Assembly: GCA_946407895.1 (NCBI GenBank)
Contig: CAMJQA010000039.1
Location: 1 to 34,100, forward strand
Length of the DNA: 34,100 bases
Direction of reading: 5' to 3'
DNA from: an uncultured Prevotellaceae bacterium
Lineage (GTDB): Bacteria > Bacteroidota > Bacteroidia > Bacteroidales > Bacteroidaceae
A program made the position numbers and the translations under genes. The notes under the pieces were generated by a model. That model was not told the DNA's origin, ran no database searches, and saw only the letters and a program-made list of their open reading frames with translations. Positions 27,367 through 34,100 of the stretch are shown piece by piece (positions within the stretch are counted from its first letter, which is position 1; every line of letters starts with the position of its first letter).

Positions 27367-29355
27367 TCAGCGCTTCCGTTCTTTCAGTATGTCATGCTGG
27401 TAGGCGTAGAGCAGGCAGCGCAGTTCGTCGACTTGCTGCTGAAGGCTGCGGCCTATGTCCGTCTCCCGTACGCGCAGCCTGTGGCCTCGCAGTTCCACAA
27501 TCTGCTTGCTCGAGATGATGTCGGTTTCGTTCTCTATGGCCTGGGCCGTGCTGGTAAACGGCTCGTGCTGTATGAGCTCGAAGCCGCGACTGTGATAGAC
27601 GAGCGTATAGCCGGCTATGCCCGTTGTTTCATGATAGCCTTTTGAGAAACCGCCGTCGATGACCATGAGCATGCCGTCGGCACGGATTGGCGATTCGCCC
27701 TCGGCAACATGCACGGGAACATGTCCGTTTATGATATGCCGGTGGTGACCTGTGACCTGGAACTCGTCGAGCAGCCAGGCGCAGACCTTCGGGTCGTTGC
27801 GCAGCTGGTAGTATGCGCCCTTCTCTTCGTGCTGCAGGCTTTTCTCGGTGAGGAAGTAGCGTTCAAACGTGCGCATGCCGCTCTTGTCGAAGAGCGGGCT
27901 GTCGGGGCCGCACCACAGGTACCAGAAATAGTCTCGTGCCTGGTGGCGTTCCTCGCGGGGCGCATCGGGCTGGAAGGCGCGGCGGATGACGTATTCGGCT
28001 CTCTGCATGAGCTGATGCCCCATGCACCGTTGGCCCAGCACCGTCACCTGGCGCAGGCTGCCGTCGGCATTCATCGGTACGGACGCATGGAAGAGCAGGT
28101 TGGAGTTGTATATGCCATAGAGGCTGCCGTGGTCGAGCAGGCACTGCACGTGGCGCTGCAGCTTCTCCGATATGCGGAAGCTGTGGCGCAGGCTGGCCAC
28201 CAGCTCCTCCTCTTCTGCTGTCAGGCGGTATGGGTCGTCGGGCCGCACGGTGGGGAAGCGGCTGTCGCGTAGCGCATACTCCTTTCCATCTAGGCGGTAG
28301 AGGCAGCGCTCCGCATCGATGTGCTCCAGGGTGCCAGGCTCGTTCATCACCCATTCGGGGTGTGACTGGCGCATGTGGTACTCCAGCTTGAACTGTATGA
28401 TGCTGATGGCCTTGTGCATCTGTGCCAGCAGGCGCAGGCTCTTGGCATCGGCCTGGTTCTCCTGGGTCTGCACGAGGGGCATGAAGCACTGGCAGGGGTC
28501 GTCGGCATAGGTCTCCATGGCAAAGGTGGCCAGCGGCAGCAGGTTGATGCCATAGCCGTCCTGCAGGGTGGCCATGTTGGCGAAGCGCAGTGAAAGGCGC
28601 AGCACATTGGCTATGCAGCAGTCGTTGCCGGCCGCCGCTCCCATCCAGAGGGCATCGTGGTTGCCCCACTGAATGTCGAAGCTGTGGCGCGTCAGCAGGT
28701 AGTCCATGATGATGTGTGCGCCCGGTCCGCGGTCGAATATGTCGCCCAGGATGTGCAGGCGGTCTATGCTCAGGCGCTGTATGACCTGGCACAGGGCCGT
28801 GATGAAGTGCTGGCTCTGGCCCGTCTGCACGATGGTTTCCAGTATGCGGCGGAAGTAGGCCTCCTTGTCATCGTCGCCGGGGCTCTCGTGCAGCAGTTCC
28901 TCTATAATGTAGGCATATTGCTGTGGCAGAGCCTTGCGCACCTTCGAGCGGGTATATTTGCTGCTGACGCTCTGCAGCACCTGCACCAGCCTGAGCAACG
29001 TCAGGCTGTACCATTCCGAGAGGTCTTCGTCGCTGGCCTTGAGCATCTGCAGCCGCTGCTCGGGGTAGTAGATGAGTGTGCAGAGCGAGCGTATGTCCTG
29101 CCGGGTGAGCGTCTGACTGAACAGTTCGGTCACCTTGCGCTTGATGTTGCCGCTGGCATTGCGCAGTATGTGCAGGAAGGCTTCGTGCTCGCCGTGTATG
29201 TCGGCCACGAAGTGCTCGGTGCCCTTGGGCAGGTTCATGATGGCTTCCAGGTTGATGATTTCGGTGCTGGCGCTTTCCGAGTCGGGATAGGTCTGCGACA
29301 GGAGCTCCAGTATTCTCATGTCAACTTCCGGCTTGATATTTGTGTTCTTATCCAT
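27367..29355 (-). CDS. fbp: Fructose-1,6-bisphosphatase, class III
   Basis: This gluconeogenic enzyme hydrolyses fructose 1,6-bisphosphate to fructose 6-phosphate. Class III is the long form first described in Bacillus (about 670 residues), unrelated to the E. coli enzyme and carrying a metallophosphatase core. The 662-residue product fits in length. Metal-binding motifs are FVADIHGEHEAF, LHILGDIFDRGPGAHI and QWGNHDALWMG; a C-terminal HIINGHVPVHVAEGESP and DGGFSKGYHETTGIAGYTL complete the phosphatase core. The start at 29355 (MDKNTNIKPEVDM) is preferred, because the longer frame to 29409 would contain the promoter. It is divergent from the BamA-like gene. Confidence 0.95.
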   Translation of the reverse strand: MDKNTNIKPEVDMRILELLSQTYPDSESASTEIINLEAIMNLPKGTEHFVADIHGEHEAFLHILRNASGNIKRKVTELFSQTLTRQDIRSLCTLIYYPEQRLQMLKASDEDLSEWYSLTLLRLVQVLQSVSSKYTRSKVRKALPQQYAYIIEELLHESPGDDDKEAYFRRILETIVQTGQSQHFITALCQVIQRLSIDRLHILGDIFDRGPGAHIIMDYLLTRHSFDIQWGNHDALWMGAAAGNDCCIANVLRLSLRFANMATLQDGYGINLLPLATFAMETYADDPCQCFMPLVQTQENQADAKSLRLLAQMHKAISIIQFKLEYHMRQSHPEWVMNEPGTLEHIDAERCLYRLDGKEYALRDSRFPTVRPDDPYRLTAEEEELVASLRHSFRISEKLQRHVQCLLDHGSLYGIYNSNLLFHASVPMNADGSLRQVTVLGQRCMGHQLMQRAEYVIRRAFQPDAPREERHQARDYFWYLWCGPDSPLFDKSGMRTFERYFLTEKSLQHEEKGAYYQLRNDPKVCAWLLDEFQVTGHHRHIINGHVPVHVAEGESPIRADGMLMVIDGGFSKGYHETTGIAGYTLVYHSRGFELIQHEPFTSTAQAIENETDIISSKQIVELRGHRLRVRETDIGRSLQQQVDELRCLLYAYQHDILKERKR

Positions 29356-29378
29356 CCTTTTTTTATCCTTTGGGGGTA

Positions 29379-29409
29379 CAAAAGTATGGATTATTTGCAT
29401 TTTGTGCAA
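29379..29409 (-). promoter_or_regulatory. Promoter of fbp
   Basis: On the minus strand a TTG (29409-29407), a 20-bp spacer and TACTTTTG (29386-29379) give a near-consensus promoter and a leader of about 18 nt. Confidence 0.65.
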
Positions 29410-29428
29410 GTATTCGGCAAAAAATGAG

Positions 29429-29436
29429 TACCTTTG
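29429..29436 (+). promoter_or_regulatory. -7 element of the BamA-like gene
   Basis: TACCTTTG fits the consensus and is followed by GCAGCC and then GTG (29442). It lies inside the coding region if the ATG at 29424 were used, which argues for the GTG start. No well-spaced TTTG is seen upstream (the nearest, at 29401, is 24 bp away). Confidence 0.5.
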
Positions 29437-29441
29437 CAGCC

Positions 29442-30605
29442 GTGAAATACTGGTTGCTCATAGTTTTGGCCATCTTTCCGCTGGCTGCGACGTATGCTGC
29501 GGACAGGCCGGAGGAACCGTTCCCGTCGGCGGACGGGGATGTTTTCCATCGCGGGATAATGCGTCCGGTGGGGTGGCTGATGGACTACCTGAAGAATGCT
29601 AACCGCGAGTCGGGGCGTCCGTTCGACTGCAGCTTCATCTGCGGGCCTACCTACAAATCCACCACCAGCTTTGCCCTGGGCGGCGGGCTGACGGGGCTAT
29701 ACCGGTGGGACCGCGCCGACCTCTTGCTGCCGCAGAGCAGCGTGAACCTCTTCTTCAATGCCAGCGTGACGGGCATGCTGAAGCTCAGCCTGGAGGGGCA
29801 CAACTACATGAAGGCCGACCGCCAGCGATGGGACTACGAGCTGTATGTGGAGAACCTGCCCACCGACTTCTGGGGCATAGGCTACCGCAACGGGGTGCGC
29901 AATGAGAACAAGAGCCGCTATCACCAGATACGGGTGAGCTTCAAGCCCAACTACCTCTTCCGCCTGGCTCCCAGCTTCTACGTGGGGCCCGAGATGCGCT
30001 TCCAGTACTGCCATTCGTTCAAGGTGAGGAGGCCGGAGTACCTGCTGGGGCAGGACCCCGACATTACGTCGACGGGCCTGGGCATTGCGGTGCAGTACGA
30101 CAGCCGCGACTTTGCGCTGAATGCCTACCGCGGAAACTTCATACGGCTGGAGCAGCTGGTCTTCCCCAAGTTCATGAATGCCTACTGGTTCAATGCTACG
30201 GAGCTGACGTGCCGTTCCTACCGCCAGGTGTGGAGGGGCGGCATCCTGGCCATGGACCTGCACGGCCTGTTCAACTACGGCGGGCCGGTGCCCTGGACGA
30301 TGCTCTCCCTGGTGGGAGGCAACGGACGTATGCGCGGCTACTACGAGGGCCGTTACCGCGACCGCAACATACTGGAGGGCCAGGTGGAGCTGCGCCAGCA
30401 CCTCTGGGGACGCTTCGGATGTGTGGTGTGGGCCGGCGCTGCCAACGTGTTCCACGACCGTAGGCACGTCTATATGAACGAGATACTGCCATCCGTGGGA
30501 ACGGGCATCCGCTGGGAGTTCAAGCGGCGGGTGAACATACGGCTCGACTTCGGGCTGACGAAGAACAAGCCCGGCTTCGAGTTCAGCATCAACGAGGCGT
30601 TCTGA
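29442..30605 (+). CDS. BamA/TamA-like (Omp85-type) outer membrane beta-barrel without POTRA domains
   Basis: From a GTG start the signal peptide is (M)KYWLLIVLAIFPLAATYA, and the mature protein of about 368 residues consists of alternating amphipathic strands (SVNLFFNASVTGMLKLSLEG, YELYVENLPTDFWGIGYRNG). It contains the Omp85 lid-loop motif as GGNGRMRGYYEGRYRD and ends in a terminal Phe (FEFSINEAF), as barrel proteins do. It looks like the C-terminal barrel of BamA/TamA relatives lacking POTRA domains. The role is unknown: secretion of a partner, or an orphan surface protein. An ATG at 29424 adds six residues but lies upstream of the apparent -7 element. It is followed by the PCMD gene after 125 bp. 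Confidence 0.78.
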   Translation: MKYWLLIVLAIFPLAATYAADRPEEPFPSADGDVFHRGIMRPVGWLMDYLKNANRESGRPFDCSFICGPTYKSTTSFALGGGLTGLYRWDRADLLLPQSSVNLFFNASVTGMLKLSLEGHNYMKADRQRWDYELYVENLPTDFWGIGYRNGVRNENKSRYHQIRVSFKPNYLFRLAPSFYVGPEMRFQYCHSFKVRRPEYLLGQDPDITSTGLGIAVQYDSRDFALNAYRGNFIRLEQLVFPKFMNAYWFNATELTCRSYRQVWRGGILAMDLHGLFNYGGPVPWTMLSLVGGNGRMRGYYEGRYRDRNILEGQVELRQHLWGRFGCVVWAGAANVFHDRRHVYMNEILPSVGTGIRWEFKRRVNIRLDFGLTKNKPGFEFSINEAF

Positions 30606-30620
30606 AAGGCCCTTCGGGCG

Positions 30621-30675
30621 TTCAAGGTTTAAGGTTCTTGGACAAGCCAAGCGGCAAAGCCGAGCGTAAGGTTTA
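30621..30675. repeat. Dispersed intergenic repeat (copy 2, inverted relative to 18664-18779)
   Basis: TTCAAGG, TTTAAGG and TTCTTGG follow as heptamers from 30621. GTTCTTGGACAAGCCAAG at 30634-30651 is the exact complement of 18732-18749, and CGGCAAAGCCGAGCG (30652-30666) is the near complement of the CGCTCGGCT block at 18679. It fills the gap between the BamA-like and PCMD genes. Confidence 0.75.
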
Positions 30676-30730
30676 AAGTGAGAGAGTTCTGTATATATAT
30701 ATTATATAATGTATAAGTGATGAAGTAGAG

Positions 30731-31681
30731 ATGAAGAAGATTGTTTTATGCTTGCTTGCCTCCGTGCCCGCCATGTGGCTGAGGGCTGAGGAGGAAATGT
30801 TCCGGTATGCCGACTTTGAGCAGTGGATAACGCGCTCAATCAAGGAGAGTTTGCTGGTGGGGGGCAATACGCAGACCCTCTACGAGGTAGGGCCCGAGGG
30901 CACCTTCGACGGCGCGCGGGCCTTCACCAACCAGGGCGGTTCGCCGTGGGCCAACAGCAATGTGTATGCCAAGGTGGCCGGCGTGGTGAAGACGAACATC
31001 AGCGTCTACCCCGACACGCACAATGGCGGGCGATGCGCCAAGCTCAGCACCCACATCGTAAAGTGCAAGGCCGTGGGCATCGTCAACATCAGCGTCCTGG
31101 CCGCCGGAAGCCTATACCTGGGCACCATGCTGGAGCCCATAACCAGCTCGAAGAACCCCATGTCGAAGATCAACGTGGGCATACCCTTCACACGCCGGCC
31201 GCGGGCCCTGAAGTTCGACTACAAGTACACCGCCGCCGGAGCCGACTCGCGCATCAAGGAGACCGGATTCAGCAAGACGCGCACCATACCGGGCCGCGAC
31301 ATGGGCGAGTGCGTGTGCCTGCTGCAGAAGCGGTGGGAGGACGCCGAGGGCAACATACACGCCCTGCGCGTGGGCACCATGAGGATGCGCTTCAGCCAGA
31401 GCTCCAACGGATGGGTGGAGGGAAAGGAGTACCCCATCCACTACGGCGACATACGCCAGGAGCCCTTCTACCGCGAGTGGATGGGCCTGGTCACGGGCGA
31501 GCGCACCTACTACGCCCTGAACAGCCGGGGCAAGAACGTGCCCGTGCTGGAGGAGGGATGGGCCGCGGCCGACGAGAAGCCCACCCACCTCATACTGAAG
31601 TTCGACAGCAGCTACGGCGGCGCCTACATAGGCTCGGTGGGCAACACCCTGTGGCTCGATAACATCAAGATGGTTTATTAA
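30731..31681 (+). CDS. PCMD domain-containing exported protein
   Basis: The 316-residue product has a signal peptide (MKKIVLCLLASVPAMWLRA) and resembles Bacteroidales proteins with the putative carbohydrate metabolism domain (PCMD), a beta-sandwich often encoded near glycan-use genes. Supporting blocks are the early YADFEQWI, GGRCAKLSTHIV, ILAAGSLYLGTM-like SVLAAGSLYLGTMLEP, INVGIPFTRRPRALKFDYKY, and the end GNTLWLDNIKMVY, which is typical of carbohydrate-binding-like sandwiches. There is no lipobox. The biochemical role is unknown. The upstream 55 bp are very AT-rich (TATATATATATTATATAATG) but show no TAnnTTTG element. nspC follows after 46 bp. Confidence 0.7.
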   Translation: MKKIVLCLLASVPAMWLRAEEEMFRYADFEQWITRSIKESLLVGGNTQTLYEVGPEGTFDGARAFTNQGGSPWANSNVYAKVAGVVKTNISVYPDTHNGGRCAKLSTHIVKCKAVGIVNISVLAAGSLYLGTMLEPITSSKNPMSKINVGIPFTRRPRALKFDYKYTAAGADSRIKETGFSKTRTIPGRDMGECVCLLQKRWEDAEGNIHALRVGTMRMRFSQSSNGWVEGKEYPIHYGDIRQEPFYREWMGLVTGERTYYALNSRGKNVPVLEEGWAAADEKPTHLILKFDSSYGGAYIGSVGNTLWLDNIKMVY

Positions 31682-31727
31682 AAGACGCGGGATTTCGGGA
31701 TTTCGATATTTCGACTTTACGATTACT

Positions 31728-32873
31728 ATGCGACCATACTATCTGCTCGAGGAGCGCCTGCTCCGCCGCAACCTGGAGACAATCAGCCGCGTGGCCCGCG
31801 AGAGCGGAGCCCAGGTGATACTGGCCTTCAAGGCCTACGCCCTGTGGCGCACCTTCCCCATACTGCGCCAGTACATCAGCCACACCACGGCCAGCAGCCC
31901 CTGGGAGGCACGCCTGGCCCTGGAGGAGTTCGGCAGCCTGGCCCACACCTACAGCCCCGCCTACACCGACGACGACTTCGCCGAGATACTGCGCTGCAGC
32001 GGCCACCTTACGTTCAACTCCCTCGCCCAGTACCGCCGCTTCTGGCCCCAGGTAGAGGCCTACGCCGGGCACCCCGTGTCGTGCGGACTGCGCATCAACC
32101 CCGAGTACAGCGAGATTGAGACCGAGCTCTACAACCCCTGCGCCCCCGGCAGCCGCTTCGGGCTCCTGGCCGGGCAGATGCCTTGGCCCCTGCCCCCGGG
32201 CATAGAGGGCTTCCACTGCCACTGCCACTGCGAGAGCAGCGCTGAGGCCCTCGGGCACACGCTCCGTCACCTGGAGCAGAAGTTCGGCCGCTGGCTGCCC
32301 GGCCTCAGGTGGCTCAACCTGGGCGGCGGCCACCTCATGACGCGAGAGGGCTACGACCTGCCCCTGCTCATCAGCCTCATACGCGGCCTGCGCCGGCGCT
32401 ACCCCAACCTCAGCATCATCCTGGAGCCAGGCAGCGCCTTCGCCTGGCAGACCGGGCCGCTCGTGGCCCACGTGGTGGACGTGGTGGAGAACCACGGCAT
32501 ACGCACCGCTATACTCGACGTATCCTTCACCTGCCACATGCCCGACTGCCTGGAGATGCCCTATCAGCCACGGGTACGCGGCGCCGAGACCCTGCCGCCC
32601 GACTATGTCAAGGGGGCCGCGCCCGGCGAGCTCGTCTATCGCCTGGGCGGCAACAGCTGCCTGAGCGGCGACTACATGGGCAGCTGGCGCTTCCCCCGCG
32701 AGCTCAGGGTGGGCGACGAGGTCATACTGGAGGACATGCTGCACTACACCACCGTGAAGACCACCATGTTCAACGGCATCCCGCACCCCGACATCGTGCT
32801 CCTGCGGGAGGACGGCTCGCGCCAGCTCCTACGCCGATACGAGTACGAGGACTACAGGGACAGGATGGACTGA
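31728..32873 (+). CDS. nspC: Carboxynorspermidine decarboxylase
   Basis: NspC is a PLP-dependent alanine-racemase-fold decarboxylase that converts carboxy(nor)spermidine to (nor)spermidine, the last step of the alternative polyamine route used in Bacteroidetes. The 381 residues include the PLP lysine K35 in ILAFKAYALW, the TTASSPWEARLALEEFG block, the HCHCHCES segment, the PLP-phosphate loop LNLGGGHLMTREGYD, EPGSAFAWQTG, and the substrate-side Cys region RLGGNSCLSGDYMG. The partner dehydrogenase gene is not in this window. A stretch of repeated TTTCG (31690-31712) lies just upstream, without a promoter match, so transcription from the PCMD gene is likely. Confidence 0.93.
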   Translation: MRPYYLLEERLLRRNLETISRVARESGAQVILAFKAYALWRTFPILRQYISHTTASSPWEARLALEEFGSLAHTYSPAYTDDDFAEILRCSGHLTFNSLAQYRRFWPQVEAYAGHPVSCGLRINPEYSEIETELYNPCAPGSRFGLLAGQMPWPLPPGIEGFHCHCHCESSAEALGHTLRHLEQKFGRWLPGLRWLNLGGGHLMTREGYDLPLLISLIRGLRRRYPNLSIILEPGSAFAWQTGPLVAHVVDVVENHGIRTAILDVSFTCHMPDCLEMPYQPRVRGAETLPPDYVKGAAPGELVYRLGGNSCLSGDYMGSWRFPRELRVGDEVILEDMLHYTTVKTTMFNGIPHPDIVLLREDGSRQLLRRYEYEDYRDRMD

Positions 32874-33120
32874 AGACCCTCCCCCCTAACCCCCGCCTTA
32901 GAGGGAGGGGGAAGGCTACGCCCTGAGGGGGTGGCTGAGAGTATATAAAGAGTATATAATATGTAGTGTATTGCAAGTAAGCAGCAGGAATGCAAAAAAG
33001 TAAGCGAGGCCTCGATGGTCTCGCTTACTTTGTTTACCCCCGCCTTAGAGGGCAATCGCCCGATAGAAACGGAGCGATTGGCGACCGAAGGGAGGTTGGG
33101 CCGGGTTAGGGGGAGGGTCT
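32874..33120. repeat. 247-bp element with terminal inverted repeats
   Basis: AGACCCTCCCCCCTAACCC (32874-32892) and, inverted, AGACCCTCCCCCTAACCC (33120-33103) bound the segment and differ by one C. Inside are a 17-bp direct repeat ACCCCCGCCTTAGAGGG (32889-32905 and 33036-33052), a strong hairpin (32997-33031) and a smaller stem CAATCGC/GCGATTG (33053-33080). It has no coding capacity. It starts 1 bp after the nspC stop and ends just short of the HU-like gene stop, and could be a MITE-like or terminator-carrying repeat. Confidence 0.6.
32997..33031. terminator. Bidirectional terminator between nspC and the HU-like gene
   Basis: AAAGTAAGCGAGGCC (32997-33011), loop TCGAT and GGTCTCGCTTACTTT (33017-33031) form a 15-bp stem with one G-T pair. 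The layout (AAAG start, GCGAGGCC, 5-nt loop) is the same as in the terminator at 22077-22111. Confidence 0.8.
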
Positions 33121-33123
33121 ATT

Positions 33124-33567
33124 CTACTCCATTCCGTCGCCGTCGTCGCCGCCGTCCAAGGCATCCTGCTGGCCCTCGGCCGTCGGTGCTTCTACGAAGC
33201 GGAACTCCTTCTCGTCGTTCAGCCGGCTGTGCAGCTCGGCAGCGTGCTCGAAGACCACGCTGATGCGTGCGCCGGTGCTTGATACGAGGGCCTTGTCCTT
33301 CTGGCTCTTGCCCTTCACCTTCAGCTTGAACGTGCCCAGCCCGCCAATGCTCACCGCGTTGCCATTGAGCAGCTCGTCGATGATGCTCTGCGGAAAGTCG
33401 GCAAACACACCGTTGATTTCACCCACCGAGAACGTCGAGCCGCGGGCCATGCGCTTGGCCAGCTGCGTCTCGTTGACGGTTGATACTCGTGTCCATCTCG
33501 GAAAGTAGATCACTTCCTTCGTCTGGGGGGTTACCCCCTTCATTTTGATTAAGCTAATCATAGGCAT
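33124..33567 (-). CDS. HU-family (HU-HIG type) DNA-binding protein
   Basis: The 147-residue protein has the Bacteroidetes-type HU domain: a strand-rich start (MISLIKMKGVTPQTKEVIYF), the helical segment NETQLAKRMARGSTFSVGEI, FPQSIIDELLNGNAVSIGGLG (21 residues overall, shown here across the helix and turn) and the beta-arm FKLKVKGKSQKDKALVSS. It ends in an acidic tail (LDGGDDGDGME). Such proteins bend or coat DNA; several per genome are usual. The start at 33567 is chosen, with MISL at 33561 as alternative. The 22-bp repeat arrays upstream (33631-33834) are the nearest non-coding structures. No convincing TAnnTTTG promoter is seen. Confidence 0.88.
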   Translation of the reverse strand: MPMISLIKMKGVTPQTKEVIYFPRWTRVSTVNETQLAKRMARGSTFSVGEINGVFADFPQSIIDELLNGNAVSIGGLGTFKLKVKGKSQKDKALVSSTGARISVVFEHAAELHSRLNDEKEFRFVEAPTAEGQQDALDGGDDGDGME

Positions 33568-33607
33568 TACAGATTTTAAAATAATTAATAATAGAGTTAT
33601 TTATAAA

Positions 33608-33669
33608 GGCATTTTCATGCCCGTTTCAATTAATGCGCATTATTTGCTCCCGTAATACGCATTATTCGC
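33608..33669. repeat. Hairpin and paired 17-bp repeats upstream of the HU-like gene
   Basis: GGCAT/ATGCC (33608-33621) forms a small perfect stem. TAATGCGCATTATTTGC (33631-33647) and TAATACGCATTATTCGC (33653-33669) differ at two positions and are offset by exactly 22 bp. They could be operator half-sites for the HU-like gene. Confidence 0.6.
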
Positions 33670-33721
33670 GACATGCCCAAACATTAAGCCCCTTTTTTTC
33701 TTGATATGAAGGAAAAACCTT

Positions 33722-33834
33722 CATCTACGTCCCATCTACGAGCCATCTACGTTCCATCTACGAGCCAACGGCATCATCTCCTGCGTTCCAACGGCGTCAT
33801 CTCCTGCGCCCCATCAGCGTCATCTCCGGGCGTA
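33722..33834. repeat. Array of 11-bp units followed by 23-bp units
   Basis: CATCTACG recurs at 33722, 33733, 33744 and 33755 (11-bp spacing, with a 22-bp super-period: the second and fourth units end in AGC). Three 23-bp units follow at 33766, 33789 and 33812, sharing GTCATCTCC or CATCATCTCC. The rest of 33568-34046 holds only the tRNA promoter and leader. Confidence 0.75.
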
Positions 33835-33960
33835 GGCGTAGGGCAGGGAAGGGGCCAGGAAGCCTCCCCGAGGCCGCCGCTTGGGGCACTTAAAACAAAA
33901 AAATGCATGTCTTGCCCAATTTTTTTTGCCGATTCTCTTTTCTGTTTAGATATAATGTTG

Positions 33961-33968
33961 TATCTTTG
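33961..33968 (+). promoter_or_regulatory. -7 element of the tRNA-Gly transcript
   Basis: TATCTTTG is followed by GCACC, and the start would be near 33974, about 73 nt ahead of the tRNA. A stem GCAATTC/GAATTGC with loop GGAG (33974-33991) begins at the predicted start point. Confidence 0.6.
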
Positions 33969-34046
33969 CACCCGCAATTCGGAGGAATTGCCTAAGCGAC
34001 GATTGAAATGTTGATACATAACACTGCGTGGAGATGATATTTTCCT

Positions 34047-34100
<54 letters not shown>

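Noticed and set aside
28657..29427. A 256-codon plus-strand frame opposite the fbp start
   Set aside because: It is antisense to the conserved phosphatase motifs and runs through the fbp promoter.

Overview
The window looks like a chromosomal segment of a GC-rich Bacteroidales bacterium, most likely Prevotellaceae or a close relative. The reasons are the Bacteroidetes-type promoters (TAnnTTTG with TTTG or TTG about 19-20 bp upstream), the lack of clear Shine-Dalgarno sequences, a C10 (streptopain/interpain-like) peptidase with a type IX-like C-terminus, a fimbrillin-like lipoprotein, ribosomal protein S16 with a long Ala/Lys/Glu tail, a class III fructose bisphosphatase, NspC, an HU-like protein and a GGGtGRT/NifU-like gene pair. 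No phage, transposase, CRISPR array or conjugation gene is visible.

Layout. 1-559: start of a DUF5118/DUF5117-type zinc metalloprotease (minus, leaves the window), divergent from uvrB (681-2705). 2706-3251: a structured non-coding region. 3252-7812: Na+/alanine symporter and a Tricorn-like S41 protease (minus), divergent from a ThiE/TenI-like gene and prs (plus, to 9588). 9589-10424: a large non-coding block of tandem repeats. 10425-15849 (minus): fimbrillin-like lipoprotein, two small related proteins (51 and 55 aa, too short for usual gene calling) and a secreted C10 peptidase. 15984-18655 (plus): GH29 fucosidase and M64 peptidase in one operon. 18863-19432: rpsP (minus). 19604-22075: secreted two-domain glycoside hydrolase (plus). 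22152-25965 (minus): OPT transporter, GGGtGRT protein and NifU-like scaffold. 26211-27252 (plus): DMP19/DUF4375 protein and smpB. 27367-29355: fbp class III (minus). 29442-32873 (plus): BamA-like barrel, PCMD protein, nspC. 33124-33567: HU-like protein (minus). 34047 to the end: partial tRNA-Gly(GCC).

How the genes fit together. The exported enzymes (GH29 plus M64, the propeller/MGH1-like hydrolase, the C10 and S41 peptidases, the PCMD protein) suggest a commensal that feeds on host or dietary glycoproteins and imports amino acids and peptides through the AGCS and OPT carriers. The other genes are core functions: excision repair, PRPP synthesis, ribosome, trans-translation, gluconeogenesis and polyamine synthesis.

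The most unusual property is non-coding. At least six intergenic arrays of 21-23 bp tandem units (about two helical turns) occur, and their unit sequences differ from array to array. They lie at 2907-3017, 9718-10262, 10343-10408, 12469-12553, 33631-33669 and 33722-33834. The second main lead is the pair of small proteins sharing a Y-x-[RK]-P-x-M-x-V-[VI]-E-L-Q core, one behind the C10 peptidase and one ahead of the lipoprotein. All family assignments come from reading motifs by eye; no database search was run.
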